The notes under the pieces are model-generated. The model was given only the letters and a program-made list of their open reading frames with translations. It was not told the DNA's origin and did not search any database. A stretch of 64,000 nt of DNA, taken from assembly GCF_040054535.1 (NCBI RefSeq), contig NC_090779.1, forward strand, positions 25,834,501 through 25,898,500. Direction: 5' to 3'. The stretch is from Antennarius striatus (lineage: Eukaryota; Chordata; Actinopteri; Lophiiformes; Antennariidae). Positions 50,648-62,519 of the stretch are shown here, in pieces; positions within the stretch are counted from its first letter, which is position 1; every line of letters starts with the position of its first letter. The position numbers and the translations under genes are program-made.

Positions 50648-50800
50648 TTAACTCACATGTGTCAAACTTGGGGCCTGGGGGCCAAATGTGGCCCTCTACA
50701 TCATTTAATATGGCCCCCGAGAGCATAAAAGGTCAGTGTCTAAAAATAAGTAGGTCATAAGTGTGGTTTGACCAAAACTACATTTCCCACAAATTAAAAC
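50648..50800 (-). mobile_element. hAT-like MITE, copy 4 (truncated, reverse)
   Basis: Starts CATGTGTCAAACTTGGGGCC with GGGGGCCAAATGTGGCCC, passes GAGAGCATAAAAGGTCAG and CTACATTTCCCACAA, then is lost. It lies just past the poc1b poly(A) signal. Confidence 0.65.
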
Positions 50801-52325
50801 GATTTGTTACATGGAGCTGGTTGTCATGGAGACCAGAGCTGTTGTTGTTGCTCCAGCAGGAAACAGGAAGCGGTAAACGACTCGCACCAAGATGGAGCTT
50901 TTAGTGGTTCTCCAGACTCCGCCCCTCCGGCTACCCCCCCCCCCCACACACACACCTGAACGTGGACTCCAGGCCTCTGACCGTGTGAACCGTTTGGACC
51001 GGACCTCATCGCCTGACCTCACTGGGCAGGAATGTTCCCTCTGCCTGTTGCCGTGGCGACAGGACCACAACAAACACGTCTGGATCAGAAAGTCTTTGTT
51101 TATAGGAGGGACCCCCCCCCCCACACCGGATTCACCGTCAACATCAGAACTGTCCCCCGTTGTCCTCCAGGGGGCGGAGCTTCATTCATTCTGATGCTTC
51201 CTGCCTGAAACAGGAGGATCGTCTCTCCTGAAACTTCCCCGTTTCCCCCTTCAGGGGGGGGGGGGGTAGACAAGGAACAAAGGATAGTGGGAGTGGATCC
51301 CTACACCCACGCCGATTGAGTTACGGGCCCTCCCTCTGGACCCAGGACAAGGGGGCGAGGCTTCGCACCACGGCACAGGTGCACACCTGTGGACACACAC
51401 CTGTGGACACACACACCTGTGGACACACACACCGGCTGGTTGTCTGCAGGAGGCAGAGGACACGGGATGGGGCGTGGTGATGTGACCACACGCCATCACA
51501 GGTGTGGTCACATGATGGTGTGTAGACGCTCAGCTGACGGCGGTTCCGTGTCGGCGGAGGCGTGAACGGTTCCGTTCACCTGCAGACACCTGATGTTGAC
51601 TCGGTGTGTGTCACACGGCGTTCAGGCGTGTGTTCCGCACACATCCGTGTTCCGTTCTGAAAACGAGCCGTGTGGCTCTGAGCAGCAGCACAGCATGCTG
51701 GGAGATTGCTGCCGACAGGTCTCAGCTGAAACGCTCGTGGCGTGTTTTTACAAGGCTTAGCGTGTTGAAAGCTTATCTCCGGTGAAAAGGGTGGGGGAGT
51801 AGGGAAAAGCTGACTTCCGCGGGGGGGGGGGGGGACTTCAAAGGCCTCGCCGGCGCCTGTTGGTGGTCATGTGATCTGGGGGGGTTTCCCTCCTCTTCCT
51901 GCAGGGATGTGACCCAAAGCCTCTGCTGTCAGGAGCGCCGCTTCCTTCCTCTGGGGGCCCATGGGGGGAGGGGGGGCTCAAACCGGACTCCTCATGCAGG
52001 AGGATACTAACCGCTAAGGGTGATGCTAGCAGAGGGAGGGTGGCTCCGCCCTCGGAGGCGGGGTGACAGCTGAAGGTCATGACCTCCTGTTCTCTCTAAC
52101 AGCACCTGAATGCATCAGTCACCCCCCCCCCCGAAGGCCACGCATTTCCTTTTGGGGGCGGGGCCCTTCCTCAGGATGTAATGGACTTCCTGGACTCGTG
52201 GTGCCTTATTGGTCAGAACCGTTCAGGTCAGAGGTGATTCTGGAGAATCACATCCGTCCGTCGTCCTGTAGACACGTTACGTCACGTTTTTGGTTCGTCT
52301 GGTTTACGGTCGGTCGCTGCAGAAC

Positions 52326-52399
52326 GTGACTAGTTCAGTGACTAGTTCAGTGACTAGTTCAGTGACTAGTTCAGTGACTAGTTCAGTGACTAGTTCAGA
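52326..52399. repeat. 12-bp tandem repeat, 6 copies
   Basis: Perfect GTGACTAGTTCA units. Confidence 0.95.
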
Positions 52400-52455
52400 T
52401 AATTAGTCATTGAACTAACGAGGTTTTAAATTAACTCAATAGATTTTTAACAAAT

Positions 52456-52662
52456 TACAGTATTTTCTGCACCATAAAGTGGACCTAAAAACCTTTAATG
52501 TTCTCAAAAACTCCCAGTGTGTTTTATAATCCAGTGGACCTTGTAATCCAGTGCACTTTATAATCCAGTGGACCTTGTAATCCAGTGCGCTTTATAATCC
52601 AGTGCGCTTTCAATATAAAAAAAGCTTTAGAATAGGTTATTGACGGTGCAGAAAATACTGTA
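52456..52662. mobile_element. TA-flanked MITE with perfect terminal inverted repeats
   Basis: CAGTATTTTCTGCACC at 52458 and its exact reverse complement ending at 52660 are each bounded by TA. CAG ends with a TA target are typical of pogo/Tigger-type elements (Tc1/mariner superfamily). The interior repeats CTTTATAATCCAGTG and GGACCTTGTAATCCAGTG. Confidence 0.75.
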
Positions 52663-52765
52663 GTTTCTAAATTAAGTAGGTTTTGAATTATTTAACGTAA
52701 ACTTTGTGTTTATGTGTTATTATATTTACACTTTCATACCTCTTCTGCTGTTTGTGCTTTCAATT

Positions 52766-52807
52766 GCCCCTAGGGGACTAATAAAGATTTTTGAATTTGA
52801 ATTTGAA
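52766..52807 (+). mobile_element. Retroelement 3'-tail-like sequence
   Basis: GCCCCTAGGGGACTAATAAAG followed by GATTTTTGAATTTGAATTTG resembles the 3' tails of fish non-LTR elements (CCCC..GGGGA..AATAAAG plus a short tandem tail). No coding part remains. Confidence 0.5.
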
Positions 52808-53055
52808 ACCACAGACACGCCGGCGCTTCACGTGGCGTGACGGTCCGTCAGGAAACACATCCGTATTCTGTGATGCGTGTCCCAGCACACACACATGACC
52901 TCGGTGGCTCCGTCACGCCTCCTGCGTGTGTTTCCGTTAGGTTAGTGCAGCTTTAATGTTTTACGGCGGTTACACAACCGAGAACACACAACCTCAGGAT
53001 GACGCAACGTCCCGGCACGCGTGAGGCCGCGTCCGTGGAAACGTTTGAGTCACAG

Positions 53056-53083
53056 GTGTGTGTGTGTGTGTGTGTGTGTGTGT
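53056..53083. repeat. (GT)14 microsatellite
   Basis: Uninterrupted GT run. Confidence 0.95.
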
Positions 53084-53848
53084 TTCTCCTCCTGTGGCTT
53101 CATTAATAAATGTTTGCTTTTCAAAAACGATGATGTGTTTTTTATTTGCTCGTCTTGTGTAGCCAGATCAAAGAGCAGGAACACGTGACCCGGGTGGTGG
53201 GGGTGGGGTGGGGAGGATTGCGTGTTGCACAGCACACGCCTGCAGACCCGTGTTCAAACCCTCCTGATGTGAAACCAGTGGATTTGTTTTGTGAGATCTT
53301 CATTCTAACATCACCTTTGTGTCCCCGGGTCACGTTGGGGTCGCCGTGGGCTGGAGGTCGTGATGTGTTCACTGCTTCCTGTTATTTTATTGATCGGCTG
53401 GTCGATCAATAATTCACTCGTCAATCAGAAGAAACCACTGGACTCAGCCTGATTCACGTAACCGCTTTCGCCCCGGCGACAGACACTTGAGGAGCTTTAA
53501 CCAGTGAGGTGAACACGCTCACAGCTCTCAGATTGCATGCTGGGACATGTAGGCCCGGTGCCAAAGCAAACACAACTCACTCTCCTGATGAATGGAACGT
53601 TTCTGACTGAGAGGCACCTGGGCATCGACCAATCACACACAGCGTGACCCCCCCTAACCCCCATAACCCCCATGACAGGAAGTGTGTCATCCCTTCATCT
53701 GCCCCCCCCCTCCCAGCCTCCATGTGTTTGTTCAGTCGTGTGTCTGGATCCAGACTCCAGGATTCCCTCCTGCTTAATGGTTTTTATCTAATCCTGATCC
53801 TCGTTCAGGACAGAAGGTTCACGCCTGGCTTCACACGAGGACCTCAGA

Positions 53849-54129
53849 CACACCTGAAGGCCAGGTAGACCTCTGGTTCACACCTGAAGGCGGGGTAGAC
53901 CTCTGGTTCACACCTGAAGGCCAGGTAGACCTCTGGTTCACACCTGAAGGCGGGGTAGACCTCTGGTTCACACCTGAAGGCGGGGTAGACGTCTGGTTCA
54001 CACCTGAAGGCCAGGTAGACCTCTGGTTCACACCTGAAGGCGGGGTAGACCTCTGGTTCACACCTGAAGGCCAGGTAGACCTCTGGTTCACACCTGAAGG
54101 CGGGGTAGACCTCTGGTTCACACCTGTAC
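53849..54129. repeat. 30-bp minisatellite, about 9 copies
   Basis: CACACCTGAAGG(CCA/CGG)GGTAGACCTCTGGTT. The two variants run ABABBABAB. Confidence 0.95.
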
Positions 54130-55577
54130 AGCACAGGGTCCGATTCCGTCCCTTCGATCTGAGGAGAACCTGGTGAGGTTGGGTTTCGTTAAGCCGGGTT
54201 TAGTTCGGGTTTGGGTTTGTTAACGGGACTGAAGCTCTGGGGGGGGGGGTGCTTTTAGTTCCACACTAAGCCAAACGTCCCTGTTCAGCATTTTTGTGCC
54301 TGTGGGTCAACTCCCACAATGCACCTCTGCTCCCTGACGTGACGACAGAGCTCGGCCTGATCCCTCGTTCCTGATCCTCCCATCCTGCTTTGCTCTGATT
54401 GGATTGACAGGACACCACCTGCTGCCCCCGCCCCCCCTTCTGAGGGAGGAAGATTCCACTTTCTAGAAAGCAAACATGGGGGGGGTCACCTTTGTTCTAC
54501 AAGTCACCCGTAGAGTCTCCTCAAACATTCAGCTCCTGTCAGACCCCCGGGGGTCCTGAGATTAGACCCCCTCCCTCAGGAGGTCCTGTAGCTAATAGCA
54601 GTTAGCTGCTAACAGGAAGTGAAGCTGCTGGATGTCTAAAGGAGACTTTTAAGAAGTCTTCAAAGATTGAGGCTACACCCCACCCGCTGCGCCGCCTCAG
54701 ACGACCCCCACGTCTCCTTCCTGTTTTGGAAAAGCTAGACTTCCCCCTCCGTCACTCCAAACCCCCAATCCCCCCCAAATCCTGGCAAAACAGGAGAAAA
54801 CAGCCCCCACCCCTCCCCCCCAGCCGGTCTGCTCGCTCTAATCCCCACCAGGTGTGGAAAAACTCAACCCCCACCTTCCACCCCCCCCATTCCGGGAACC
54901 AGACATCTCTTCATTTCTCTTCATTCTCCACGCCCTCACCCCCCCAGGATCCGTCTGTCGCCATGCCTGTTCTCAGAAAGAGGGGGGGGGCGGGAGCAGG
55001 AAGGAGATGACAGACAAGACAAAGCCGTAAGAGTGGCCAAAGGGCCCCCCCTGAGACACCCGCCCTCTTCCTCCTCGCATGACGGATGGGGGCTCAGGAA
55101 GTGGACGATCCGGGTCATGTGACCCCGGCACCATCTTGGTTCTGGTTCAGCCTGTTTGAAGTTCTGACGGGTCTCGTCCCCCCCAGGCCTGACGGGTCTC
55201 CAGGAGCTTCAGGCTGGGTTTCACACGCCATCCATCCTGACCTGTGAGCCAATAGGATTCCTTTGTTGTGGACATCAAAGAGCCCCCCCCCCAGACTCCC
55301 GATCAGTCAGCGATTGATCAGTCAGCCCCCCCAGAACGCTGTCAATACCACGACTAAAGGAGGGGATTCCTCGTGGCTGAACTGATCGATTGGTTCAGCC
55401 TCTGATTGATCAGGTCAAGCGTGTGGAGAGATCTTCATGTTGACCCTCTTTGCTGAACAGGATGTGACCTTTGACCTCTAGCCGGTCTTCCTGAACAGGA
55501 GGGAAACGGGATTCAGGCGCAGGGAAGTCCGTTGTTCACCTCAACCAATGAGTGAAGAGAACTGAGTCCACAGAAAT

Positions 55578-55761
55578 TACCCTAAACTAACCCCTATTAA
55601 CCCTAACCCTAAACTAACCCCAACCCTAAACAACCCTAACCCTAAACTAACCCCTGTTAACCCTAAACTAACCCCTGTTAACCCTAAACTAACCCCTGTT
55701 AACCCTAAACTAACCCCTGTTAACCCTAAACTAACCCCTGTTAACCCTAACTCTAACCCTT
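55578..55761. repeat. Telomere-like CCCTAA minisatellite
   Basis: Units of TAACCCTAAACTAACCCCTG plus T (21 bp), with a few true CCCTAACCCTAA steps. Confidence 0.9.
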
Positions 55762-55762
55762 A

Positions 55763-55810
55763 TTACCCGAATTTCCCCTTGGGATTATTAAAGTGTATGT
55801 CTGTCTAACT
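55763..55810 (+). mobile_element. Second retroelement 3'-tail-like sequence
   Basis: AATTTCCCCTTGGGATTATT followed by AAAGTGTATGTCTGTCTAAC has the same hairpin-like CCCCTTGGG plus AAAG and tetranucleotide-tail layout. Confidence 0.45.
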
Positions 55811-57114
55811 ATTAACCCTAAACAGTTGGGTTTAGGGTTGGGTTAGGGGTTAACATTTCATTGACATACATGATACGTCGATGAAACCTCAGGTTAGGTT
55901 TCGGTTTACTGGGGGGTCTAATCGTGACCCCCCAGCCCTAATCCCACCTCCCATCATGTCATATGTTAGATTCTCGTCTTAGTTCTGGTGACTTTCAGGG
56001 AATATTTTCATAATAGTTCATGTTATTCATTGATGGGGGCGGGGCTTTGGGTTTTTCCCCCAGGATTCCCTCGTAGGTCATCTTGGGGTGGGGGGGTGGC
56101 TTCAGAGTTCTGATCAGTAGCCGTCCACAAGGCGCTGGCGTTTGATCTCTGGGGGGGCGGAGCCACCACTGACGTGCTTTAGTGGGATTATCACCAGGAG
56201 ATCCTTTAAGACGCCGCTGCACGAGACCCACGGGCAGCTGGCGCCCCGGGGGCTGATGGGATTGGAGGTACCAGGGCGGGTGAGAGGCACTGGGGCTGAG
56301 ATCAGATGGGGATAGGGGAGGGGGGGACGATTTGGCATAGCCAACTTGACATGGTTCAAATCCCTGAGACAGCTTCACCGTGTTTCCTACACTGTTTCCA
56401 TGGTAACACCGTTTCCATGTTTGTTGCTAACAGGCTCTTCAGGGCGACCAGCAAACCCATCATGACCCTCATCCCACTCCCCATCCCGTGTTCTCCAGGT
56501 CTGGGGGGGTTGTCACCCATACTGCTTGAACCCCCCCCCCAGTAGTTCCTGCATTCCAACCATACCTCAGGGTGTCTGGGACTCAAACAGCTGTCGGGGG
56601 GAAGAACTGCCCCGACATGTTAGAACCAAATTATTTCCTGATGTCTGGGGGGGGGCAGGAATGCATTCCACAGAAAGAGGAATCTGACATAAACAGGAAG
56701 TCATAAAAACACCCAAAACAAAGAGCGTTAATCTCCAACAGGAAGTGTGGGTGCCAGCTGACTGGAGGGGGGGGGGTCAGAATGGACACCACCCACACAG
56801 ACATCAGGGGTCACAACTGCAAAAAAAAAATAATGAAATGGGCGTGAAAACGGTTTGGTTTAAAAGGTTTCTGTATGACAGGAAGCTGTGTGCTCAAACA
56901 GGAAGTAGAAAGAAACAAAGACTTTTATTGTGAAATGAGAGGCAGTGAATTTTTATTTGATATGAATTTATCATCTGTGCCCCCCCCCAGCCCCCCAGCA
57001 TCACCAGTGTCACAGGGACGTGACCCAACATGAAGCCATCAGGAGTTTCTCTTTCCTCCGTTTGTTTCCTGTCGCCCTTTCCCCACTTCCTGTTTTTGTC
57101 TTTCTGAATACCCT

Positions 57115-57116
<2 letters not shown>

Positions 57117-57181
<65 letters not shown>
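57117..57181. repeat. (AC)32 microsatellite
   Basis: Uninterrupted AC run. Confidence 0.97.
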
Positions 57182-57182
<1 letters not shown>

Positions 57183-57466
57183 CCATTAGTGCTTCCTGTT
57201 TTCTTGGAGCGTGTCCTCGTCTGTTCACAGACCGGCCCTCAGAGGACGCCGCTCAGCCTGACTTCCTGTTTTCACACCAACCACAGGAATTCGTCACGTC
57301 AGCAGAAACAGCACACCTTGACCTCTGACCTCCACATCTGTGCTGGTCGCTAGCTGCTAGGCGTTAGCGGTTACCTTGGAGTTTATCCTGACACACAATT
57401 AAAGGTTTAGCTGCAGGCTAACCGCTAACACCCCCCCACCCACAACAGAAGATCCTCTCTGTTGTC

Positions 57467-57469
<3 letters not shown>

Positions 57470-57554
<85 letters not shown>
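57470..57554. repeat. (AC)42 microsatellite
   Basis: Uninterrupted AC run. Confidence 0.97.
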
Positions 57555-57558
<4 letters not shown>

Positions 57559-57645
57559 TCCTGGCGCCGGCGGCTTCAGCTGGAGGAGGTGTGACAGACA
57601 GGCCACGCCCATTGGAGACGCCCACAGCACACAGGTAATACAGCA

Positions 57646-57653
57646 GTGTGTGT

Positions 57654-57711
<58 letters not shown>
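57646..57711. repeat. (GT)n microsatellite
   Basis: GT run with one TCTG step, inverted to the AC array before it. Confidence 0.97.
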
Positions 57712-57713
<2 letters not shown>

Positions 57714-57834
57714 AACATAAACATTTCAGTTGACACAACACACCTGTCAGACAGTAGAAACATTGGAATCATGAGGAGCAGCAGAGGTGCCCAATCAGAG
57801 ATGAGGCCCCGCCCCCCACCTTTAACTACAGGAA

Positions 57835-57858
57835 GTGTGTGTGTGTGTCTATGTGTGT

Positions 57859-57907
<49 letters not shown>

Positions 57908-57915
57908 TGTATCTG
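57835..57915. repeat. (GT)n microsatellite, interrupted
   Basis: GT run broken by CTAT and GAGT steps. Confidence 0.95.
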
Positions 57916-58002
57916 TGTCTTTGTCTGCAGACAAAGGAGCCCCCCCCTCCGTCTGAGACGAGCCGGGGGCAAACAGGAGGGAGCAGATTGGGAAGCGGCC
58001 GC

Positions 58003-58023
58003 GGGGGGGGGGGGGGGGGGGGG
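58003..58023. repeat. Poly-G tract (21)
   Basis: Longest homopolymer G run in the window. Confidence 0.9.
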
Positions 58024-59157
58024 CTTGGAAAGGGGTCCTCGATGCCCTCAGCAGGTGCTGGGGGGTTAAAGGAGGCGGGGCCTTTTGTCACCTGGTGGCT
58101 GTCACCTGGTCCATCTTCAGTCTGACTCCGCCCACTGGGAGACGCGGACCAATGGAAACACAGATGGGGAAGGGAGGGGCAGAAGCTGTTTAGCATTCAG
58201 CTGGATGCTTTTGGGAGAGGGCAATGAGGGCAGTTAGAGGGTTGGGGGGCATCGAGGGCAGTTGGGGCGGGGGGGGGCGGAGAGGGGGGGGGGGGTCCGG
58301 CAGCCGATCGTCCCGTTAACGTGAAACACGTGACTGACTCTCGTGGACACGTGACCAGGAACTGTTTACCGGGTGAATCATGACTTCTTGTGGGGGGGGG
58401 GGGATCAAAACGAACAGGATCCGTTACCGGTGAGTCATCACGGCGGGGGGGTGCGACCCAAAACCTGCGAAGAACTCAGGTGAACCGGATACACCTGTGG
58501 GGAGGTGTCTTTCCTCTGGCCCCGCCCCTCCCCCGCAGCAACACCCGTGACCAGCGTGACGGGCTGGTGTGTGTGTGTAGGGGGGGTCATGCGTGTGGAT
58601 CAATGTTCACCACCCCGTCAGAACCCGCTGAACCAGAGCCAGGAGAACCCCCCACCCCCCCGGAGCGAACAGCGTTCTGAATGATTCCTGAATTTATTTA
58701 TTTCTGAATGAAGCGGGAACCCCCGGTGTCGGTTCGGTGTCGGTTCGACCCACGGACCCGCATCACGCAAGTCCGTTTGTACCGACAAACACGACCCCCC
58801 CCCCCGCTGTTTTCATTCGTTCATGTTTTTATTGGAGCCTGAATGAATGGTTTCTGAGCGGTCTGTGGGTGAAGCCCGCCCCTTGCCCCCCCTCAAACCC
58901 CCCCTGCCCCCTCCCTCACTGCCCCCCCCCCTTCCTTCCTCTGCTCCTCTGTTTGTTCCTCTCTTGATCCGGAGCGGAAATTCCTGTCCCGTTTTTTGTG
59001 AATGACAAACTCATTAACTATTCACCAGCGCGCGCCGCTCCATCCGGCCCCCGTTTCCATGGCGACCGCCGCTCGGACGGCTCTGATTGGTTGGGGGCGG
59101 CTCTCACGTCTCCGGTGAAGCGCCTCCCCGGTCGTTGCCATTCACAGCCCGGCGCAG

Positions 59158-59230
59158 CGGAGCGCACATCCAACCGGAGCGCACATCCAACCGGAGCGCA
59201 CATCCAACCGGAGCGCACATCCAACCGGAG
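59158..59230. repeat. 17-bp tandem repeat in dusp6 5' leader/promoter
   Basis: Four perfect copies of CGGAGCGCACATCCAAC about 250-320 bases before the dusp6 start codon, probably in the 5' UTR. Confidence 0.95.
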
Positions 59231-59475
59231 AGCGACCGACCGGAACCCGGTACCACCGGAGCCGCTCGGAGGACGTCAATCCAGGGACGACCGTTTGGAG
59301 TTACCGGTGCCGGTGTTGAGGACCGGACGCATGAATGACGGCGCGCGCGGCCCACAGTCGGTGAATCTGTGACGGACACGCGCACCGGAGCTGAATGACT
59401 TTCGGGTTTCTATTTTAACGCATTACCGGGAGCCCCCCCTCCTCCAGCTTCTTTTTGCCCCCCTCCCGCCTATAA

Positions 59476-61611
59476 ATGCTCGACAAGCTGAAGCCCGTCG
59501 TCCCGGTGGAGTCGGTCATGGCGGTCGGTAAGTCGGTGTTGTGGCTGCGGGAGCAGCTGCGGACCCGCACCGGGCTGCTGCTGATGGACTGCCGGGCCCA
59601 CGAGCTCTACGAGTCGGCCCACGTCGAGTCTGCGATCAGCGTGGCGCTACCGGGACTCATGCTCCGCCGCCTCCGGAGGGGCAACCTGCCGGTGCGCGCG
59701 CTGCTGTCCGACCGGGACGACCGGGACGAGTTCGTGCGGAGGTGCGAGACCGACACGATCGTCCTGTACGACGAGGCGAGCCGCGAGTGGAACGAGAACG
59801 TGGATGGGGGGTCGGTGCTGGGGCTGCTGCTGCGCCGCATGAAGGACGAGGGCTACCGGGCCTTCTACCTGGAGGGTGAGTCCGGGACCGGCCCGGGACC
59901 GGCACGTTTTACCGTCATGTTCCATATTGACCCCCCTTCTGTCTTCTTCCAGGGGGGTTCAGTAGATTCCAGGCTGAGTTCCCCTCCCTCTGCGAAACCA
60001 ACCTGGACGGCTCCAGCAGCAGCTCCCCCCCCGCGGCGCAGGTGCTCGGCCTGGGGGGGCTGCGCATCAGCTCCGACTCGTCCGACATCGAGTCGGACCT
60101 GGACCGGGACCCGGTGAGCGCCACCGACTCGGACGGCTCCCCGCTGGCCAACCCGCCGCCGTCCTTCCCGGTGGAGATCCTGCCGCACCTGTACCTGGGC
60201 TGCGCGCGCGACGCGACCAATCAGGACGCGCTGGAGGAGTTCGGCATCAAGTACATCCTGAACGTCACCCCCAACCTGCCCAACCTGTTCGAGCACGCGG
60301 GGGGGTTCAAGTACAAGCAGATCCCCATCTCCGACCACTGGAGCCAGAACCTGTCCCAGTTCTTCCCGGAGGCCATCGGCTTCATCGGTGAGTCCGGTAC
60401 CGGGCCGCGTGACGTCAGCGCGTTGTTGTGGCTCAGCGTGTTCAATTAGGGCAGAACCCTGAAGGGGCAGGGGTATTTAGGGGCATTTAGAGCAGAACCC
60501 TGAAGGGGCAGGGGTATTTAGGGGCATTTAGAGCAGAACCTGAAGGGGCATTGGTATTTAGGAGCATTTAGAGCAGAACCCTGAAGGGGCATTGGTATTT
60601 AGGGGTATTTAGAGCTGCAGGGGTATTTAGAGGCATTTAGAGCTGGAGGGGCAGGAAGTGGTTGTTGGGACGTTCTGGTGTCCAGATGCCATCAGTCGTT
60701 CATGCAGGAACAAGCAGACAGATTGAGGTCATTGTGTGGGGGCAGAACACCCCCCCCAATTGCCCCGTGTACAAAGAGCCGCCCTCAATGGAGGCATCCT
60801 GCCCCCTCTGCCGTCCCGGGTCTGGAGTAATTGCAGCACAAAGGGCGACACTGAAACAGGAGAAGGGGGAGAGTGAACAGGGGGGGTAATTTGAGCACAA
60901 CAGGAAGGAAGTGGCATTGAAAGTAATCTAGGACGTGGCGCTGCCCCCTCCCTCCTCCCCCCGCATTACAAAAGCAGCCATTTACTGCCTTGTTGACATC
61001 CTGTTGCCCCTGATGGGGGGTTGGGGGGGCTTGTGACTCCGGCGCCGACACGCCCAAGCGGCGCCGCTGTCAGAGGAACCCCCGGCGAGCGGAAGAGCGC
61101 TCTGATTGGCCGCCATCGCCCTTTTTTCCCGGCATTTGAGTTCGGTTCCGTCGTCGTGGCGACGGTCGCTTGGACGATCCCGTCGGGGCGGCGCCCGCGA
61201 GGCGAAACAAGCGCCCTAAAAACGCCGTCGGTCCTGTTGTAGAGTTTGTTTGGTGAACTGCCCGCTCCCTCTCTAACTGCCCCTGTTCCCCCCACAGATG
61301 AGGCCCGGGGGCAGGAGTGCGGCGTCCTGGTGCACTGCCTGGCGGGCATCAGCCGCTCGGTGACGGTGACGGTGGCGTACCTGATGCACAAGCTGCACCT
61401 GTCCATGAACGACGCCTACGACATCGTGAGGACCAAGAAGGCCAACGTGTCGCCCAACTTCAACTTCCTGGGGCAACTGCTGGACTTCGAGCGCACCCTG
61501 GGGCTCAACAGCCCCTGTGACAACCGCGTGGCCCCCCCCGGCCCGCAGCTCTACTTCACCACCCCCACCAACCACAACGTGTTCCAGCTGGACCCGCTGG
61601 AGTCCACGTGA
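59476..61611 (+). CDS. dusp6: Dual-specificity phosphatase 6 (ERK-specific MAPK phosphatase, MKP-3)
   Basis: Three exons, 59476-59875, 59953-60387 and 61298-61611 (stop TGA), GT-AG introns, 382 aa (human DUSP6 is 381). The N-terminal rhodanese/CH2 domain carries the kinase-interaction motif [14 protein letters not shown] with R64/R65, which docks ERK1/2. The nuclear-export-type segment [10 protein letters not shown] and the serine/aspartate-rich linker [14 protein letters not shown] follow. The catalytic domain has D261 (ISDHWSQN) and the signature HCLAGISRS with nucleophile C292 and R298. The C-terminus ([15 protein letters not shown]) is DUSP6-like. It dephosphorylates cytoplasmic ERK and acts as feedback inhibitor of FGF/ERK signalling (family knowledge). 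The start was chosen because MLDKLKPV matches the fish dusp6 N-terminus. A TATAAATG overlaps the start codon but is not a plausible promoter. Intron 1 is only 77 bases. Confidence 0.97.
60441..60655. repeat. 41-bp minisatellite in dusp6 intron 2
   Basis: About 5 decaying copies of GCAGAACCCTGAAGGGGCAG followed by GGGTATTTAGGGGCATTTAGA. Confidence 0.9.
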
Positions 61612-62180
61612 TGCCCCCCCCCGTCACACACTTCCTGTTGCCGGGGGCTGTTACCGGGGGGCGTGACCGCCCCCTGAGGAAACGTCTTTGATGCGTCGCC
61701 CGACGCGGGACTGCGCCGCCACGCCAGCACTGGACATGGTTACTGAGGGGGGGCAGCTGCTGCTGCTGACACAACCTCGTTGGACTTGGGGGGGTCTTCT
61801 CTCTTCTTAGGCTCCGCCCCTCCGGGGGCGTGGCGTGCCAAAGAGTCGAGGTCGACCCACCGGACTGAGACCCTTTTTAAAAGCTCGTATTGGGGGGGGC
61901 TGACCCCCGAGACTCCGGTGCTCGTTCTCCTTCGTCTTCAGTGAAGACTTACCTGTGGGGGGGTTGAGCCCCCCCAGCTTTAACCTGGACTCATTTGACC
62001 TTTTGTGGAGTCTTTTCACACATTTCTACGTGGAGGACCTTGACAGGAGTGACCTCTGGGGGGCGCTGACGAGTCTTTCCGTCATATTTACATTTATGTC
62101 CGCAGGAAATTTGCATATTGATCCGTTTGTTGAATTGATTACGCCAAAAATCACGTGTTTTTTCTCTGATCCTGTACATG

Positions 62181-62188
62181 TGTAAATA
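62181..62188 (+). promoter_or_regulatory. dusp6: Pumilio-type element in dusp6 3' UTR
   Basis: TGTAAATA matches the PUF consensus UGUANAUA and sits in an AT-rich patch with ATTTA motifs (near 62084 and 62189). Such elements commonly shorten mRNA half-life, consistent with dusp6 being an immediate-response gene. Function is inference. Confidence 0.4.
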
Positions 62189-62490
62189 TATTTAACTTCA
62201 CGTGTGAATTCAGCTGACTGGCCTTGTTTTTGCACCCCCACCCCCCCTAAAATCAGTCACTGGGGTTGTTTGCCTTACTTTGCACCGGACAGACATTCAG
62301 CATGAAGTTTTGAATCCGCCGCTCTGGAACTCGCGTGTGTTAAAGGTTAAAGGGTAAAGGTTTGTTCACATCTTCAGGAAAAACTGAGAAACGCAGTTTT
62401 TATTTGTTAAGATGAGAGAATAATAATGCCCCCCCCCACTGAAGGTATCCCTGCAAACCCCTCCCACACGAATGTAAAGAATAAGTTATT

Positions 62491-62496
62491 AATAAA
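62491..62496 (+). terminator. dusp6: dusp6 poly(A) signal
   Basis: AATAAA followed within 30 bases by T/GT-rich sequence, 880 bases after the stop codon, giving a 3' UTR of about 0.9 kb. Confidence 0.75.
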
Positions 62497-62519
62497 TTGA
62501 TATTTTGTCTACGTTTGGC

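Larger units (their letters stand above)
50612..59157. other. Intergenic region between poc1b and dusp6
   Basis: No exon-like series recognised. Contents include a truncated hAT-like MITE, a TA-flanked MITE, tandem repeats, several long CA/GT arrays, G runs up to 21 bases and telomere-like CCCTAA repeats. The last 0.5 kb becomes CpG-rich and should contain the dusp6 promoter, with an ATTGG box near 59086. Confidence 0.55.

Noticed and set aside
53190-53270. tRNA-like B-box (TGTTCAAACCC) suggesting a tRNA-derived SINE
   Set aside because: No convincing A-box or cloverleaf, and only a vague resemblance to fish SINE heads.
54726-55010. 94-codon Pro-rich frame
   Set aside because: Composition follows local C-rich low-complexity sequence; no family recognised and no splice context.
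59471-59478. TATAAATG at the dusp6 start as a TATA box
   Set aside because: It overlaps the start codon, so it cannot direct a TSS upstream of it; the promoter must lie further upstream.
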